A stretch of DNA of 64,000 nucleotides from Clostridia bacterium (GCA_910575245.1 CAJTEN010000002.1:269185-333184), one strand, 5' to 3'. Counted from the stretch's first letter, positions 37,465-45,924 are shown. Program-made: numbers and translations. The notes: generated from the sequence alone by a model not told the origin.

Positions 37465-37482
37465 GAGAGGAGTATTTTATGG

Positions 37483-37511
37483 TTGCCTTGCAATCTTATC
37501 AATGATAAAAT
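37483..37511 (+). promoter_or_regulatory. Candidate hypB promoter
   Basis: TTGCCT, 17 bp, TAAAAT, 45 nt before hypB. Confidence 0.5.
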
Positions 37512-37555
37512 AGAGACATATTTCACAGTATTTTAGTGATAAAAGGAGTATATGA

Positions 37556-38224
37556 ATGAAAGAAGTCAGAATATTGGAGATTAAGCAGAGCGTTTATGCT
37601 GATAATGACAGGCAGGCAGACCTTTTGAGGCAGGAACTCAAGGAGAAGAAAGTTTTCCTGATGAACCTGATGTCATCTCCGGGTTCCGGTAAGACTACTA
37701 CATTGATGAAAACGATTGCGGTTCTGAAGGATACTTTGAAAATAGGGGTTATGGAAGCGGATATTGATTCGGATGTAGATGCCAGAACAGTCTCGGAAAC
37801 CGGTGTCAGAGTCATTCAGCTTCATACAGGAGGTATGTGCCACCTGGATGCGGAGATGACAAGGCAGGGACTGGAAGGGTTAAATACGGAGGATGTGGAT
37901 CTGGTAATTCTGGAGAATGTGGGGAATCTTGTATGCCCAGCGGAGTTTGATACCGGAGCGGTGAAGAACGCCATGATTCTTTCGGTTCCGGAAGGCCATG
38001 ACAAGCCGCTGAAATATCCGCTGATGTTTTCTGTATGTGATGTGGTTCTTGTGAATAAGATCGATGTACTGCCGTATTTTGACTTTGATATGGAGAAGTG
38101 TAAGGAATATGTACACAGGCGCAATCCCGACGCGAAGGTCATTCCGATCTGTGCCAGGACGGGGGAAGGTATTGAGGAGTGGACAGACTGGATACTTCAG
38201 GAAGTCAGAAGATGGATGACATGA
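37556..38224 (+). CDS. hypB: HypB-type nickel-insertion GTPase
   Basis: 222 residues. P-loop SSPGSGKTT, metal-site region GGMCHLDAEM with the conserved Cys-His of the G-domain, NKIDVLPYFDFD. The N-terminal His-rich or CxxCGC nickel-binding extension of some HypB is absent. Delivers Ni together with HypA to [NiFe] hydrogenase or related enzymes; none is in the window. HypA is 3 kb downstream with an FeS flavoprotein between them. Confidence 0.9.
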   Translation: MKEVRILEIKQSVYADNDRQADLLRQELKEKKVFLMNLMSSPGSGKTTTLMKTIAVLKDTLKIGVMEADIDSDVDARTVSETGVRVIQLHTGGMCHLDAEMTRQGLEGLNTEDVDLVILENVGNLVCPAEFDTGAVKNAMILSVPEGHDKPLKYPLMFSVCDVVLVNKIDVLPYFDFDMEKCKEYVHRRNPDAKVIPICARTGEGIEEWTDWILQEVRRWMT

Positions 38225-38310
38225 TATGAAGATACATTAAGACATCTGATCTGGATAAACCAGAATGGCATTTCACAGAATTTTGCGATTTTGTGCAGAA
38301 ATTTGTTATG

Positions 38311-38325
38311 TCGTTTACTATAAGT
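38311..38325 (+). promoter_or_regulatory. Shared 15-bp upstream motif, copy 1
   Basis: TCGTTTACTATAAGT, 75 nt before the oxidoreductase gene. Identical at 42756-42770 before the response regulator. It contains a -10-like TATAAG. Confidence 0.45.
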
Positions 38326-38399
38326 GCCTAAAGAAGATAACGGAGGGATTTTAGATATAATATAGATATATTATTTTATAGAAGGGATGGGAGACGGGT

Positions 38400-41183
38400 A
38401 TGGAGAGAAAACTGGACAAGGAGAAGTATCCGGATTACGTTTATCCGGAGCACAAATCCAATCACAGTGAACCGACGAGGGAGAGCATTGTGAAGCTGGG
38501 CAAGATGGTGACAGACAGGATTCCGCAGAAGCTGGGAATCAGGAAGATCACTCAGGATGACCCGGAGTATTGGGGACTGGCCGGTGTGGTGACGGATGAG
38601 GAGGCAGAGATCGCGCTGAAACTGGGGGTACGCAAGCCGAAGACTCTGCCGGAGATCGTGAAGCTTACGGGGATTCCGGCGAAAGAGCTGGAACCGAAGC
38701 TGCAGGAGATGTCCGTCAAGGGAATTCTGGAATATAATTGGGAGAATCCGCAGCATGAGAAACAGTATTTGCTGCCTATGTTTGTGCCTGGTTCGGCAGA
38801 ATTCTTCAACATGAACAGCAAGGTGATAGAAGAGCATCCGGAGGTAACATTGTTCTTTGAACATATGTCAAGGCTGCCCTTAGAGCATGTCACACCTTTT
38901 GTGGGTGAGGGCGGAAACGGCATCGGGATGCATGTTATCCCGGTGGAAAAAGCGATCGAGATGGAAAATGAGTCCATCGGCCTGGAGCACATTTCCTATT
39001 GGTTGTCGAAATATGAGGGGAAGTATGCGGCAAGTCCCTGCTCCTGTCGGCGTTCACGTCTGCACCATGACGAAGGCTGCGGAGATGATCCGGAAGGCTG
39101 GTGCGTAGCAGTGGGTGATATGGCGGATTACGTGGTGGAGACCCAGAAGGACGGACGGTATATCACGAAGGAAGAGGCGCTGGATATTTTCAGACAGGCG
39201 GAAGAGAATGGTTTCGTCCACCAGATTACCAATATAGACGGGGCTAACAAGATTTTTGCCATATGCAACTGCAACGTGAATGTGTGCTATGCGCTCCGCA
39301 CTTCCCAGCTGTTTAATACACCGAACATGTCCCGTTCTGCTTATATAGCGAAGGTGGATAAGGAGAAATGTGTTGCCTGCGGCAAATGTGTGGAATCCTG
39401 CCCGGCGGGCGCCGTGAAACTGGGGCAGAAGCTGTGTAAGAAAGATGGCAGTGAGGTTACTTATCCGAAGATGCCCCTTCCACAGGAACAGAAGTGGGGC
39501 GAACATATGTGGACCCATAATTACCGTGACGTGAACAGAATCAACTGTTACGATACTGGTACGGCACCCTGTAAGACGGCTTGCCCTGCCCATATCGCAG
39601 TGCAGGGATATCTGAAGCTGGCGAAGGAAGGCCGTTACGAAGAGGCGCTGGCCCTGATCAAGAAGGATAATCCGCTTCCGGCGATCTGCGGCCGGATCTG
39701 CAACAGGCGCTGCGAGGATGCCTGTACCCGTGCCACACTGGATGAGGCGGTGGCTATCGATGCGGTAAAGCGTTTCGTGGCGGAGCGTGACCTGCATGCG
39801 GAAACCCGCTATATTCCCAAGGCAGTCGTGCCTTCTCTGAAAGGTAGATTTGAGGAGAAGATCGCGATTATCGGCGCGGGCCCGGCGGGACTTTCCTGTG
39901 CGTATTTCCTGGCGGAAAAGGGATATAGGCCCACTGTCTTCGAGAAGAGCGAGAAGCCCGGAGGCATGCTGGCTTACGGCATTCCTTCCTATAAGCTGGA
40001 AAAGGATCTGATTGAGGCGGAGATTGACGTTATCAAAGCTATGGGCGTGGAGATAAAATGCGGTATCGAGGTGGGGAAGGACATTACCATTGAGCAGCTT
40101 CGGAAGCAGGGATATAAAGGATTCTATCTTGCCATCGGCTGTCAGGGCGGAAGAAGACCTGGTGTTCCCGGGGAAGATGCGGCAGGCGTTTATACGGCGG
40201 TAGATTTTCTGAGGGAAGCAGGGCAGAAGGAAGCATTTGACCTGGGCGGAGACGTGGTCGTTGTGGGTGGCGGAAATGTTGCCATCGATGCAGCCAGAGT
40301 GAGCACCCGGTGTGGACAGGGGAAGGTGAGCATGTTCTGTCTGGAAAGCCGCGATGAGATGCCTGCCAGCCGGGAAGAGATTCTGGAAGCAACGGAAGAA
40401 AATATCACGATCAACAACGGATGGGGACCGAAAGAGATTCTGACAGAAAATGGAAAGGCAGTGGGAGTGGTATTTAAGAAGTGTACCCGTGTCTTCGATG
40501 ACAGCCGCAGATTCGCGCCGGTTTATGATGAGGAACAGACGATGACGGTTTCCTGCTCTGCGGTTATTTTCAGTGTGGGCCAGGGAATCGTATGGGGTGA
40601 CCTGCTGAAGGGTACTAAAGTGGAACTTCGTCAAAACGGCGGTGCGATTGCGGACGGACTGACTTACCAGACTGCAGAGCCGGATATCTTCGTGGGCGGA
40701 GATGTCTATACCGGTCCGAAGTTTGCCATTGATGCAATTGCGGCAGGGCGTGAAGGAGCGGTTTCCCTGCACCGCTTCGTGCATGAACACTGCACACTGA
40801 CAATCGGCAGGAACAGAAGAGATTTCAAAGAGCTGGATAAGGAGAATATCTTTATCGCAAGTTATGACAATACGGACAGACAGAGACCTGAGAAGGCAGA
40901 AGAAGCGCAGATGCGTTCCTTCCGTGATCTGTCCCATACTCTGACGGAAGAGCAGGTAAAAGCTGAGACATCACGCTGCCTGGGCTGCGGGGCGTCAGTG
41001 GTAGATCCGAATAAATGTATCGGCTGCGGCATCTGTACCACGAAATGTGTCTTCGATGCCATCAGTCTGCACCGGGAACTTCCGGGCTGTTCAACGATGG
41101 TGAAGTCGGAGGATAAGTTAAAATACGTGCTTCCAAATATGATCAAACAGTCGATGAAGATTAAGTTTAAGAAAGGGAAATAA
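38400..41183 (+). CDS. Multidomain FeS/FAD oxidoreductase (ferredoxin domains + GltD-like module)
   Basis: 927 residues. About 1-320: a domain with a possible extra metal site (SPCSCRRSRLHHDEGCGDD; CNCNVNVCYA). About 322-345: [4Fe-4S] ferredoxin CVACGKCVESCPAGA. About 390-470: GltD-type N-terminal cluster region (CKTACP, CGRICNRRCEDAC). About 480-800: FAD and NAD(P) binding folds IGAGPAGLSCAYFLAEKGY and VVGGGNVAIDAAR. About 860-890: CLGCG and CIGCGICTTKCVFDA. Looks like a cytoplasmic NAD(P)H-linked electron hub. No partner subunits are adjacent. The substrate is not evident. Confidence 0.85.
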   Translation: MERKLDKEKYPDYVYPEHKSNHSEPTRESIVKLGKMVTDRIPQKLGIRKITQDDPEYWGLAGVVTDEEAEIALKLGVRKPKTLPEIVKLTGIPAKELEPKLQEMSVKGILEYNWENPQHEKQYLLPMFVPGSAEFFNMNSKVIEEHPEVTLFFEHMSRLPLEHVTPFVGEGGNGIGMHVIPVEKAIEMENESIGLEHISYWLSKYEGKYAASPCSCRRSRLHHDEGCGDDPEGWCVAVGDMADYVVETQKDGRYITKEEALDIFRQAEENGFVHQITNIDGANKIFAICNCNVNVCYALRTSQLFNTPNMSRSAYIAKVDKEKCVACGKCVESCPAGAVKLGQKLCKKDGSEVTYPKMPLPQEQKWGEHMWTHNYRDVNRINCYDTGTAPCKTACPAHIAVQGYLKLAKEGRYEEALALIKKDNPLPAICGRICNRRCEDACTRATLDEAVAIDAVKRFVAERDLHAETRYIPKAVVPSLKGRFEEKIAIIGAGPAGLSCAYFLAEKGYRPTVFEKSEKPGGMLAYGIPSYKLEKDLIEAEIDVIKAMGVEIKCGIEVGKDITIEQLRKQGYKGFYLAIGCQGGRRPGVPGEDAAGVYTAVDFLREAGQKEAFDLGGDVVVVGGGNVAIDAARVSTRCGQGKVSMFCLESRDEMPASREEILEATEENITINNGWGPKEILTENGKAVGVVFKKCTRVFDDSRRFAPVYDEEQTMTVSCSAVIFSVGQGIVWGDLLKGTKVELRQNGGAIADGLTYQTAEPDIFVGGDVYTGPKFAIDAIAAGREGAVSLHRFVHEHCTLTIGRNRRDFKELDKENIFIASYDNTDRQRPEKAEEAQMRSFRDLSHTLTEEQVKAETSRCLGCGASVVDPNKCIGCGICTTKCVFDAISLHRELPGCSTMVKSEDKLKYVLPNMIKQSMKIKFKKGK

Positions 41184-41203
41184 TTGACAGGACGGGGAAT
41201 GAG

Positions 41204-41548
41204 ATGCATGAATTAGGTGTCGTGTTTCACATTATGGACAGTCTGGAGAAGGTGGCGGCCGAGAACGAGGTGAAGGGCATATCCCGGGTAGTGCTGGAAT
41301 TGGGAGAGGTGTCAACGGTAATAGAATCCTATCTGCATAACTGCTGGAAATGGGCAGTGAAGAAGAGGGAATTGTTCTCGGAAGCAGAGCTTATCGTAGA
41401 GCCGGTTCCTGCCGTCACTTACTGTGAGGGATGCGGACAGACTTATCCTACCGTGGAGCACGGGAAGATATGTCCTTATTGCCATAGCCCGGATACGTGG
41501 CTGTTGCAGGGGAATGAGTTTAACATTAAAGAGATAGAAGTGTATTAG
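41204..41548 (+). CDS. hypA: HypA-type nickel/zinc chaperone
   Basis: 114 residues, MHELGVVFHI at the N-terminus with the Ni-binding His2 in MHE, then a zinc ribbon made of CEGCG and CPYC. Normal length. Starts 20 nt after the oxidoreductase stop, so it is probably in the same transcript. Confidence 0.88.
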   Translation: MHELGVVFHIMDSLEKVAAENEVKGISRVVLELGEVSTVIESYLHNCWKWAVKKRELFSEAELIVEPVPAVTYCEGCGQTYPTVEHGKICPYCHSPDTWLLQGNEFNIKEIEVY

Positions 41549-41632
41549 GAAACGTTAAGAGTAATGAGCTGGTAACAGAAAGAAGTATAAACTTTTACAG
41601 ATAAATTTTATTAAGAGGGGAGATCGGCAGAA

Positions 41633-42667
41633 ATGTTTAATCTTAGTAGTGGCACAACCGTATGGCAGCTTGTGGGCTGGGTTATGGTATTTGCAGGTTT
41701 GATTCTTATGAACGAGATCGCGAGGCGATCCAAACTCGGAGGCGGAATCTGCTTCTTTGCGATTCCTGCGGTGCTGACAGTTTATTTTATTTCTATTTAC
41801 GTGGGCGCGGCGAAGGGATCTGAATGGGCGTTGAACAATCAGACTTATGTACATATGAACAGCTGGTTCCATTATGCCAAGCTTTACGCGGCGCTGGCCG
41901 GTTGTATCGGATTTATGATCATTAAATATCACTGGGGGAAACTGGGGAAATCCCATGCATTTAAGGTATTCCCTTTTGTGATTGTTGCCATCAATATTCT
42001 GATTGCTGTTGTTTCTGATTTCGAGTCTGCTGTCAGGGCCGGTTCTGTTATGGGCGGCTGGTGGAAATCCTCTGAGGGTGTATGGCTCTATGGCGGCTGG
42101 TGGAATATTTTAAACGGCATAGCGGGCCTGATCAATATTTTCTGTATGACAGGCTGGTGGGGGATATATTCTTCCAGGGACAAGAAGGATATGCTCTGGC
42201 CGGATATGACATGGTATTATATCCTGGCATATGATATCTGGAATTTCCAGTACACTTACCTGAATCTTCCTACCCATGCATGGTATTGCGGTTTCGCGCT
42301 GCTGCTGGCGCCGACGGTTGCCAACGCACTCTGGAATAAGGGCGGATGGATACAGAACCGTGCGAATACGCTGGCGCTTTGGTGTATGTTTGCGCAGGTA
42401 TTTCCGCTGTTCCAGGATGGCAGCCGTTTTACAACCGTTTCCTCCGTGTACGGAGCAGGCGGAGCGGCCGCAGCGCTGGGCGAGGCGATGCCGCAGACAG
42501 CCAATCCTGCGGCACAGGGAATTATTTCCGTGATTTCTATTGTTGTAAATATCGTAGTCTTTGCGGTTATTCTTGTACGTGCGAAACAGCAGAAGAAGAA
42601 TCCGTATACGAATGAGATCTTTAAGGATCAGAAAGATTTCAAGATGGCAATGGCAAGGGCAGAGTAA
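41633..42667 (+). CDS. DUF5692-like polytopic membrane protein
   Basis: 344 residues, SD AGAGGGGAG. About 8-9 TM segments rich in Trp (GWWKSSEGVWLYGGWWNILN; MTWYYILAYDIWNFQYTY). I recall this as DUF5692; function unknown. Terminator follows. Confidence 0.75.
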   Translation: MFNLSSGTTVWQLVGWVMVFAGLILMNEIARRSKLGGGICFFAIPAVLTVYFISIYVGAAKGSEWALNNQTYVHMNSWFHYAKLYAALAGCIGFMIIKYHWGKLGKSHAFKVFPFVIVAINILIAVVSDFESAVRAGSVMGGWWKSSEGVWLYGGWWNILNGIAGLINIFCMTGWWGIYSSRDKKDMLWPDMTWYYILAYDIWNFQYTYLNLPTHAWYCGFALLLAPTVANALWNKGGWIQNRANTLALWCMFAQVFPLFQDGSRFTTVSSVYGAGGAAAALGEAMPQTANPAAQGIISVISIVVNIVVFAVILVRAKQQKKNPYTNEIFKDQKDFKMAMARAE

Positions 42668-42684
42668 GAGACTTTTATTATGAT

Positions 42685-42729
42685 AACTCCTGAGGACAAG
42701 GGAAAGTTTTTGTTCTCGGGGGTTTTTTG
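42685..42729 (+). terminator. Intrinsic terminator
   Basis: AACTCCTGAGGACAA / TTGTTCTCGGGGGTT, imperfect stem, then TTTTT. Confidence 0.82.
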
Positions 42730-42755
42730 TATATATAGTAACGACATTAGAAATT

Positions 42756-42770
42756 TCGTTTACTATAAGT
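42756..42770 (+). promoter_or_regulatory. Shared 15-bp upstream motif, copy 2 / candidate promoter
   Basis: TCGTTTACTATAAGT. Here ACGACA (42741-42746) stands 17 bp before TATAAG, a usable SigA promoter for the regulator gene. Confidence 0.5.
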
Positions 42771-42861
42771 ATTGGACATAATCCGCACTTTGTTTTAAAA
42801 TGGAATACGCTATTGTTATGCTGTTTGTTATGGTATCGAAGGGAAAGGAAGTTGAACCGAT

Positions 42862-43539
42862 ATGTATAAAATTCTGATCGTCGAAGATGACAATACGATT
42901 TCAGGACAGATTGGCAAATATCTGGCAAGATGGGGATATGAGACTGCCTGTGTGGAAGATTTTGAGAATATCCTGTCTCAGTTTACGGCGTTTGACCCGC
43001 AGCTTGTGCTGTTGGATATCGGTCTGCCCTTTTACAACGGATATTACTGGTGCGGCGAGATCCGGAAAATTTCGCAGGTTCCGGTTGTGTTCGTCTCGTC
43101 GGCTTCCGACAATATGAATATTGTCATGGCGATGAATATGGGCGGGGATGATTTTATTGTGAAGCCCTTTGATTTCGAGGTGCTTCTGGCTAAGGTGCAG
43201 GCGATCCTGCGCAGAACTTACTCATTTCAGAATCAGTCTGCGGTTATGGAACACAGAAATGTTATTTTGAATCTGGCGGATATGAGTCTCCTGTATCAGG
43301 GAAATCGGTTGGAGTTATCGAAAAATGAGTTCCGTATTCTGCAGATTCTTTATGAAAATGCGGGAAAGACGGTGAGCCGTGAGAACATTATGAAGCGGCT
43401 GTGGGATAATGAATGCTTCGTGGATGACAATACGCTGACCGTGAATATGAACCGTCTTCGGAGGAAGCTGGAGGAGGCAGGAATCGAGGACTTCATCCTG
43501 ACGAAAAAGGGTGTGGGGTATCAGCTGAGTGATAACTAG
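42862..43539 (+). CDS. OmpR-family response regulator (BceR-like), kinase missing
   Basis: 225 residues. Receiver with acidic pair VEDDN, phospho-acceptor in VLLDIGLP, Lys in VKPFDFE; C-terminal winged helix (NEFRILQILYENAGKTVSRENI...VNMNRLRRKL). BceR-type regulators are normally followed by a small intramembrane kinase gene. Here the stop codon TAG is part of a palindromic element and no kinase follows. An orphan by loss or rearrangement; the ABC operon at 30.8 kb could be a target, but that is speculation. Confidence 0.88.
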   Translation: MYKILIVEDDNTISGQIGKYLARWGYETACVEDFENILSQFTAFDPQLVLLDIGLPFYNGYYWCGEIRKISQVPVVFVSSASDNMNIVMAMNMGGDDFIVKPFDFEVLLAKVQAILRRTYSFQNQSAVMEHRNVILNLADMSLLYQGNRLELSKNEFRILQILYENAGKTVSRENIMKRLWDNECFVDDNTLTVNMNRLRRKLEEAGIEDFILTKKGVGYQLSDN

Positions 43540-43701
43540 TATAACCCGATTTAAATACCTTTCTGTTTCACGCAGGATAAATTTTCAGCCTGCAAGGCGG
43601 AGGAATGAGGCGTAGCGGTGGCTACGTCGATTGATGACAACGAAACAGATGGAAATTTAGACAAGTGAAACGTAAGGTTATTTAAATTGAGTTATACTAG
43701 T
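43535..43701. mobile_element. 167-bp palindromic element with ACTAGTATAAC ends
   Basis: Left end ACTAGTATAACCCGATTTAA and right end TTTAAATTGAGTTATACTAGT are imperfect inverted repeats, with further pairing GTTTCAC / GTGAAAC. No ORF. It overlaps the end of the regulator gene. Confidence 0.72.
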
Positions 43702-43775
43702 ATTGCAGAATCGTGGGATCCGGCGTATCATACAGTGTGTTGATGTGAGAGAGGAAATAGCAGGAGTTTGGTCTG

Positions 43776-43853
43776 ATGGATAAGAAGGAAATGAATCATC
43801 AAATACAAATGTTAAACAGGGAAAAGAGAATGGGGCGGAACCTTGAGAAATAG
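43776..43853 (+). CDS. Short ORF of 25 codons at the element border
   Basis: MDKKEMNHQIQML..., SD GCAGGAG 9 nt upstream. Too short to classify. It could be the cut-off start of a chromosomal gene interrupted by insertion of the element. From 43854 to 44047 I see no gene; the sequence carries several AAATGGTGTA-like repeats and is the likely left junction. Confidence 0.3.
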   Translation: MDKKEMNHQIQMLNREKRMGRNLEK

Positions 43854-44047
43854 CGATTTTACAAGGGGTTAGACCATTTTCCGTTTTGGGAGAAGTATCG
43901 TAACTTATCGTAAAATGGTGTAGTTTGAAGAAAAACTGGTGTCAAAAATGGTGTACTAGCAAATTGAGTTAAGCAATATTTTGTATAGTAGGCAAAGCGG
44001 AATCTCAATGTTTACATTTCTATTCAGAGTGTCATCAAGTAATACGG

Positions 44048-44077
44048 TTGGCGCTCTTTTCTTATTTACTGTATAAT
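44048..44077 (+). promoter_or_regulatory. Promoter of the first element gene
   Basis: TTGGCG, 18 bp, TATAAT, followed by AGAAGAGG and ATG 44105. Confidence 0.65.
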
Positions 44078-44104
44078 TGACCTCAAAAAGAAGAGGTGAA
44101 GTAT

Positions 44105-44419
44105 ATGGCAATCAAGGAGAATGCAGTCTGTTCGGACTGTAGAGTTCCACTGAAATATTACGATAGTGTATTAAGAATTATACGGACAAAAGGAAGAAAA
44201 ACCAGACAAATAAAAATACAGAGATTCCGATGCTCGCATTGTGGCTGCATACATAGAAATTTACCGGATGACGTTTTTCCGTATAAGCAGTATGAGGCGG
44301 AAATTATTCGCGGTGTCTTGGAAGGATTTATTACTCCGGAGACAATCGGCTATGAGGATTATCCGTGCGAAATGACCATGATTCGTTGGAAATCGCAAAA
44401 AACACAACTGCTCTTATGA
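44105..44419 (+). CDS. DUF6431-like zinc-ribbon protein, first gene of the element
   Basis: 104 residues from ATG 44105 (AGAGG 8 nt before). Two Cys pairs CSDCRV and CSHCGC, then HRNLPDDVFPYKQYEAEII and DYPCEMTMIRWK. These resemble the DUF6431 proteins that often accompany mobile elements. The last nine codons and the TGA lie inside copy 1 of the 28-nt motif, so its C-terminus (SQKTQLLL) is set by that motif. Confidence 0.75.
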   Translation: MAIKENAVCSDCRVPLKYYDSVLRIIRTKGRKTRQIKIQRFRCSHCGCIHRNLPDDVFPYKQYEAEIIRGVLEGFITPETIGYEDYPCEMTMIRWKSQKTQLLL

Positions 44420-44421
44420 AA
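44394..44421 (+). promoter_or_regulatory. 28-nt motif, copy 1
   Basis: Pattern in all copies: CGCAnAA, then WTRCAW, then CTnTTATGRAA, always 28 nt. Here it overlaps the end of the DUF6431 gene and runs directly into AGGAG of the next gene. Confidence 0.8.
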
Positions 44422-44434
44422 GGAGCGTGATTTT

Positions 44435-44650
44435 ATGAAGATGAATAGTAAACAGATTGAAGAACTAAACGAACTTTTGGTGGAGCATAGCGAAACTTTA
44501 ACCGCTTTCTATGATGAGGGAATTGAATATGGAATGAATAAAGGGTGTTTGTTAGGCGCTATAGGAAGTGTGGTTGGAATGACAATCGCTTATGGAGTAA
44601 TTAAAATCGTGTCCCATTACAAGAAAAAAGAAATCGAAGAGGAGTCCTAA
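44435..44650 (+). CDS. Small single-TM element protein
   Basis: 71 residues, SD AAAGGAG. MKMNSKQIEELNELLVEHSE, then a TM helix (CLLGAIGSVVGMTIAYGVIK) and a charged tail ending EEES, which is encoded by the arm of the terminator. Unknown function. Confidence 0.65.
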   Translation: MKMNSKQIEELNELLVEHSETLTAFYDEGIEYGMNKGCLLGAIGSVVGMTIAYGVIKIVSHYKKKEIEEES

Positions 44651-44668
44651 CAAGGGCTCTTTCTTTTT
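44641..44668 (+). terminator. Cassette terminator 1 (stop codon in loop)
   Basis: GAGTCCT - AACA - AGGGCTC, then TTTCTTTTTG. The TAA of the gene spans the last stem base and the loop. Confidence 0.85.
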
Positions 44669-44743
44669 GCCGTAATGCCACCGAGGTTGTTTTTACTGAT
44701 TCGCATTTCTAACCTAGAATAGATTTAGAAGGAGGAAATGCAT

Positions 44744-45157
44744 ATGTCAACAACAATACGACCGGAATTATCAGAGAAAAATCCGTACTGGATTGAGAAG
44801 CATCGATACTATGAACTGAAACACTTCTGTCTTCAGTATCCGATTTGGAAGAAAGCAAGAGCGGCATTGAGTGGACTGAGCCAGCGACCGATGGATGCTG
44901 TAATACTGGCAAGAAGTTATGGTGATCCGACTGCCAAATGTGTAGAGGCGAGAGAGTTTTACTCAGAGAGAATGGAGCTGATAGAGAAAGCAGCTGCAGA
45001 AACAGATGCCGAACTGGGTGATTATATTCTGCAGGCAGTTACACAAGGGATTTCCTATGACCATCTCAGAGCCAGGGCAAATGTGCCTTGCTGTAAGGAT
45101 GTTTACTACGAACTGTACAGACGTTTCTTCTGGATTTTAAATCAGGAAAGGAGGTGA
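44744..45157 (+). CDS. RinA/DUF1492-like phage protein, candidate transcription activator
   Basis: 137 residues from ATG 44744 (AGGAGG 8 nt before; ATG 44738 is too close). Pattern: LQYPIWKKARAAL near the N-terminus, SERMELIEKAAAETDAELGDYILQAVTQG, then YDHLRARANVPCCKDVYYELYRRFFWIL. This helical arrangement with a C-terminal HTH-like part is typical of RinA-type late activators in Firmicute phages. It is the best candidate in the window for recognising the repeated 28-nt motif (inference). Confidence 0.65.
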   Translation: MSTTIRPELSEKNPYWIEKHRYYELKHFCLQYPIWKKARAALSGLSQRPMDAVILARSYGDPTAKCVEAREFYSERMELIEKAAAETDAELGDYILQAVTQGISYDHLRARANVPCCKDVYYELYRRFFWILNQERR

Positions 45158-45161
45158 TGTA

Positions 45162-45189
45162 TGCAATAATGACAACTTCTTTTATGAAG
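45162..45189 (+). promoter_or_regulatory. 28-nt motif, copy 2 (diverged)
   Basis: TGCAATAATGACAAC then TTCTTTTATGAAG; about 5 nt after the previous stop. No ORF starts right after it. Confidence 0.6.
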
Positions 45190-45255
45190 GGTTCTTTATT
45201 TTTTGATTGAAAAATGGTACAATCAAGCCGATACTTGACGCTGTTTGTTTTAGTT

Positions 45256-45283
45256 CGCAAATAATACATTGCCCTTTATGAAA
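45256..45283 (+). promoter_or_regulatory. 28-nt motif, copy 3
   Basis: CGCAAATAATACATT then GCCCTTTATGAAA, followed by GGAGG and ATG 45295. Confidence 0.8.
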
Positions 45284-45294
45284 GGAGGATACAT

Positions 45295-45492
45295 ATGACG
45301 GAACAAGGTTCTAATTTTGAAGAAAAGGAGAAAACCGAAATGATGAATGTTCAGGAAGTGGCAAGAATGACCGAATGGCTCAGAGCGAAAGGCATGAGTG
45401 ATACGGAAATTCTCAACTGCATGAATTACATCGCTACGGGTGTTGGCTTACCGACGAATAATGAGCCGTCCGAAGCAAAAGAATCCGACTGA
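45295..45492 (+). CDS. Small acidic element protein, 65 residues
   Basis: SD AAAGGAGG. Contains VARMTEWLRAKGMSDTEILNC, possibly a short helical domain. No recognised family. Followed by a terminator of the cassette type. Confidence 0.6.
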   Translation: MTEQGSNFEEKEKTEMMNVQEVARMTEWLRAKGMSDTEILNCMNYIATGVGLPTNNEPSEAKESD

Positions 45493-45503
45493 GTCAAAGG
45501 GAA

Positions 45504-45533
45504 GGGTCGCTTAACAGCGGCTCTTTCTTTTTC
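45504..45533 (+). terminator. Cassette terminator 2
   Basis: GTCGCT - TAAC - AGCGGC, then TCTTTCTTTTT. The next motif copy begins immediately after. Confidence 0.78.
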
Positions 45534-45560
45534 GCATAAAATACAATCTCTCTTATGGAA
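45533..45560 (+). promoter_or_regulatory. 28-nt motif, copy 4
   Basis: CGCATAAAATACAAT then CTCTCTTATGGAA, abutting the preceding T-run. Confidence 0.82.
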
Positions 45561-45587
45561 ATAAAAATTTTACATGGAGGTATCGAT

Positions 45588-45797
45588 ATGAGTATAGTAA
45601 CAAAGGTAGCAAAAATGAGGTTATTCTTTCACGCCAACATGCTGGACATCTGTAATGTAGCTAATCAGTTAGGTATATTGAAAGATGATAAAGCAGAAGA
45701 AGTGATGAAAGGACACACCATGAAGTGCTTTGATGCGATGGAGCATATGGGGCTTAATGTAAAGAAATATTTAGAAGAATCAAAGAAGGAGTCCTAG
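45588..45797 (+). CDS. Small element protein, 69 residues
   Basis: ATG 45588, SD TGGAGG. Helical, with LFFHANMLDICNVANQLGIL; ends SKKES, encoded by the terminator arm. Unknown. Confidence 0.6.
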   Translation: MSIVTKVAKMRLFFHANMLDICNVANQLGILKDDKAEEVMKGHTMKCFDAMEHMGLNVKKYLEESKKES

Positions 45798-45817
45798 CAA
45801 GGGCTCTTTCTTTTTAT
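45789..45817 (+). terminator. Cassette terminator 3
   Basis: GAGTCCT - AGCA - AGGGCTC, then TTTCTTTTT; TAG of the gene in the loop region. Confidence 0.83.
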
Positions 45818-45924
45818 TCTAGCTTAGAAAACCAGTATGTGGGTAACGGAAAAACATGCTATTTTGGTATTTGAAAAAATCCCCGGGTGGAAAATCTGGG
45901 GAATCTTTTCGGAAAGGAGAATCT

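Noticed and set aside
39054-40937. Long minus-strand ORF (627 codons) opposite the oxidoreductase gene
   Set aside because: It is a codon-bias shadow: no SD, no recognisable domain, and the plus-strand frame carries clear ferredoxin and FAD motifs over the same bases.
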